64,000 nt of DNA from NCBI GenBank assembly GCA_021464415.1, contig CM038468.1, positions 32,290,969 through 32,354,968 on the forward strand, in the 5' to 3' direction. Each line of letters begins with the position of its first letter. The first letter of the stretch is position 1. The notes under the pieces were generated by a model. That model saw nothing but the letters and a program-made list of their open reading frames with translations. It made no database searches and was not told the origin of the DNA. Positions 61,003 to 64,000 of the stretch are shown here, one piece after another. The stretch is from Lonicera japonica (lineage: Eukaryota > Streptophyta > Magnoliopsida > Dipsacales > Caprifoliaceae). The position numbers and the translations under genes are program-made.

Positions 61003-64000
61003 ATGAACTCATATTCTAAGCCACACAATGATCCATTTTCTCAAAGGTACATTGAAGGGTGGAGAAATCATCCTAACTTTAGTTGGGGAGGAAATCAAAA
61101 TGCTCATCAAAATTCTAATGCAAATTCAAATTATTTCCAACCAAGACCACTTCCACCCCAAAAAAACTCTTTTGGCCAAACTAACCCAAACCCAAATTCA
61201 AATTTGGAGTATCTTTTGCGGAAATTTATAGATAAGACCAATAGAGAGGTTAGTGATTTGAAAACCCAAATGTCCAAACTCACAACCGCATTGTCTACTC
61301 AAGAAAAAGGAAAGTTTCCATCCCAACCCTTAGCCAATCCCCGAGGCCAAGCTTTAGTGATTGATGAGGGTGAATTTAGTGGCAATGTTGAGGAGTTGAA
61401 ATCCATCACCATCTTTAGGAGTGGGAAATAGATTGATAAAACTATAGTTCCTAAGGCCAAAAAGCTGGTGGACATAGCCGAGTCAAGTCAAGTTGAGGAG
61501 ATCACCTTAGAAGAGAGAATGAGGGAAGAAGAGAAAGTCGGAAAAGAGGATTTGGAGAAAATCAAGAGTAGTGTGAAAATCCTTTTTCCGAAAAGGTTAT
61601 CTCAACCTTTCAAGGAGACCCGAAATGCTGAAGTTCTTGATGTGTTCAAACAAGTGAAAATTAACATTCCATTGCTTGATGCGGTGAAACAAATTCCTTC
61701 TTATGCAAATTTTTTAAAAGATTTGTGCACCACTAAGCGGCGATTGAATGTTAAGAAGAAGGCATTTATGGCGGAACAAGTGAGTTCAATAATGCAAGGC
61801 ACCCGAATCCCAAAATTCAAAGATCCCGGTTGCCCTACCATTTCTTGTTTGATTGGCAACTTTAGAATAAAAAATGCATTGCTTGATCTGGGGGTGAGTG
61901 TTAATGTTTTTCCATATTCTGTTTACCAACAATTGAGTTTAGGAGAGTTGAAACCCACGAAAGTCACGATCCAATTGGCGGATCGATCGGTTAAGATTCC
62001 AAGGGGAATTGTAGAGGATGTGCTAATTCAAGTTGATAAATTCTATTTTCCTGTGGATATCATAGTTTTTGACATGCAACCGGTATCCAATCCCGAAAAT
62101 GAGATTCCCATAATTTTGGGAAGACCCTTTCTTGCAACATCAAATGCTATCATCAATTGCAAGAATGGGATTGTAAAATTGGCCTTTGGAAATATGACTC
62201 TTGAGCTTAACATGTTTTTAATAAGTAATAAACAAGATGATTTTGATGATGAAATTGAACATGTAAACATGATAGAGTCACTAGTACAAGACCATTTTTC
62301 TTCCACTTATGAATCGGAATCATTGGAAGACTTGCTAAACACTCCCAATGATCCCGACGAATGTGTGCATGTGTTTTACTTGGATGATAGGAACAAGGAA
62401 GAACTCTTGAAGAATGAAGAAAATGCACAAGTGGAACCACCAATTCTTGAAGGAAAGATGGAGCTCAAGCCTTTTCCTAGCAATTTGAAGTACGCTTTCC
62501 TAGGTGCTTTTGAAACTTACCCCGTGGTAATTTCTTCCGAACTATCAAAGGATCAAGAAGAATGGTTGGTAAGTATGCTAAGTAAGTATCAAAATGCTTT
62601 TGGGTGGAAGTTGGCCGACCTCCAAGGAATTAGTCCATTGATTTGCACTCACAAAATTCACTTGGAGGAAGGTGCAAAGCCATCGAGACAATTTCAACGC
62701 CAGTTAAATCCTCACATGCAAGAAGTAGTAAGAACCGAGGTGTTGAAATTGCTTGATGCCAAGATCATCTATCCAATTTCGGATAGCAAATGGGTGAGTC
62801 CGACCCAAGTTGTACTTAAAAAATCTAGGCTTACGGTAGTAAAAAATGAAAATGATGAGTTAATACCCCAAAGAGTCACCACCAGGTGGCGAATGTGCAT
62901 AGACTACCGTAAGTCAAATGAAGTCATTAGAAAGGACCATTTTCCTCTTCCATTCTTAAATCAAACATTTGAAAGAGTGGCGGGTCATGAGTTCTATTCT
63001 TTTTTAGACATATTTTCTGGGTATAATCAAATCGAAATTGATCTTGAGGACCAAGAAAAAATAACCTTCACATGTCCGTTTGGTACTTTTGCTTATCGAA
63101 AAATGCCTTTTGATTTGTGCAATGCACCGGCCACTTTTCAAAGATGTATGTTGAGCATTTTTAGCGATATGGTAGATAAAACTTTAGAGGTTTTTATGGA
63201 CTAAGTCGTTCGATAATTGTTTGCTCAATGTTGAACATGTGTTAGCAAGGTGTATCGAGAAGCAACTCGTCCTCAATTGGGAGAAATGCCACTTCATGGT
63301 GACAAAGGGCATTGTATTGGGCCATGTTGTATCGGGGAAAGGCATTGAAGTAGACAAGGCGAAGATCGAGCTTATCTCAAAGCTCCCCACCCCCAAGTCA
63401 ATCAAGGATGTTCGCTCATTCTTGGGGCATGCCGGATTCTACTGAATGTTCATTCAAAATTTTAGCACCATTGCTAAACCCATGTGCAAGTTGCTCTTGA
63501 AAGATGCCCTATTTGAATGGACCAAGGAATGTGAAGAAGCCTTTGTAGAACTCAAGCACATGCTCACTACCGCACCCATCATGTAAACCCCCGATTGGAA
63601 TTTGCCATTCGAACTCATGTGCGATGCAAGTGATTACGCCGTGGGGACGGTCCTTGGCCAAAGAAAGGACAAAAAGCTCGGGGTCATTTACTATGCGAGC
63701 TGAACTCTCAATGAGGCTCAAATGAACTACACCACCACCGAGAAAGAACTCTTGGCTATTGTTTTTGCCTTCGACAAATTTCAGTCCTACCTCATTAGGT
63801 CACCTATTATCATTTTTACCGATCAAACGGCCCTCAAGTATCTTTTTACAAAGAAAGATGCAAAGCTAAGGCTTCTAAGATGGATTATTCTCCTTCAAGA
63901 ATTCAATCTTTTCATAAAGGATAAGAAGGGTGTCGAAAATGTGGTAGCGGATCATTTATCTCGCCTTTCATTCACCGACCACATTGAAGAGAGTGCTATT
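61003..64000 (+). pseudogene. Ty3/gypsy gag-protease-RT-RNase H, Athila/Tat-like, multiply broken, runs off the window
   Basis: Gag C-terminal part (61003-61431) with GWRNHPNFSW ends at a TAG. The same frame resumes to 63204 with a protease (ALLDLGVSVN, replacing the usual DLGAS) and RT (WRMCIDYRKSN, FYSFLDIFSGYNQIE, GTFAYRKMPF). The RT catalytic block stops at EVFMD: the second Asp is lost by a small deletion and frameshift near 63200. Homology continues to RNase H and a VVADHLSRL motif near 63950. Stops lie at 63443 and 63584, a +1 shift occurs near 63660, and another stop lies at 63702. The N-terminal part of gag is missing. Confidence 0.9.

Overview
This is a repeat-rich nuclear window from a flowering plant, most likely a eudicot. 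The evidence is the AT-rich intergenic DNA, intron-bearing genes, Ty1/copia, Ty3/gypsy and LINE remnants, hAT and Tourist-like MITEs, and a CC-NB-ARC-LRR resistance gene. I cannot fix the species from sequence alone; an asterid is a weak guess. One 100-bp assembly gap lies at 26285-26384.

Only two host genes are supported. The first is a complete 16-exon, minus-strand gene (25006 down to 7398) whose exons join in frame to a 794-residue METTL13-type dual methyltransferase, predicted to act on eEF1A. About 15 kb of its 17.6-kb span is intron, and the introns carry an antisense copia with an open 394-codon RT/RNase H frame, LINE remnants, SINEs and several MITEs. The second is a plus-strand RPP8/RPP13-like CNL resistance gene (44015-49444). 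Its two coding exons are separated by an intron carrying a partly duplicated ~0.9-kb block and a LINE fragment. Its second exon has a frameshift just after the RNBS-D motif, so as read it is broken.

Layout: 0-4.7 kb, 51-bp tandem repeats and a ~1.2-kb unit in three tandem copies. 4.7-7.4 kb, AT-rich DNA without a recognised gene. 7.4-25.1 kb, the METTL13-like gene and its 5' flank. 25-31 kb, gap, truncated retroelement end and MITEs. 31.3-34.4 kb, a decayed hAT transposon interrupted by a 1.6-kb solo LTR. 35-43 kb, a ~1-kb unit in three copies; the middle copy is interrupted by a solo LTR that is itself interrupted by a complete non-autonomous LTR element with minisatellite LTRs. 44-51 kb, the CNL gene and a foldback element downstream. 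52-55.7 kb, LTR fragments, a copia remnant and a hAT MITE with a perfect 8-bp duplication. 57-64 kb, gypsy sequence with integrase on the minus strand and gag-protease-RT on the plus strand, joined head to head.

I found no convincing new biological system. The most informative points are the nested insertions whose target duplications can be read, the head-to-head gypsy junction, the CNL frameshift with its duplicated intron block, and the transposon-loaded methyltransferase gene.
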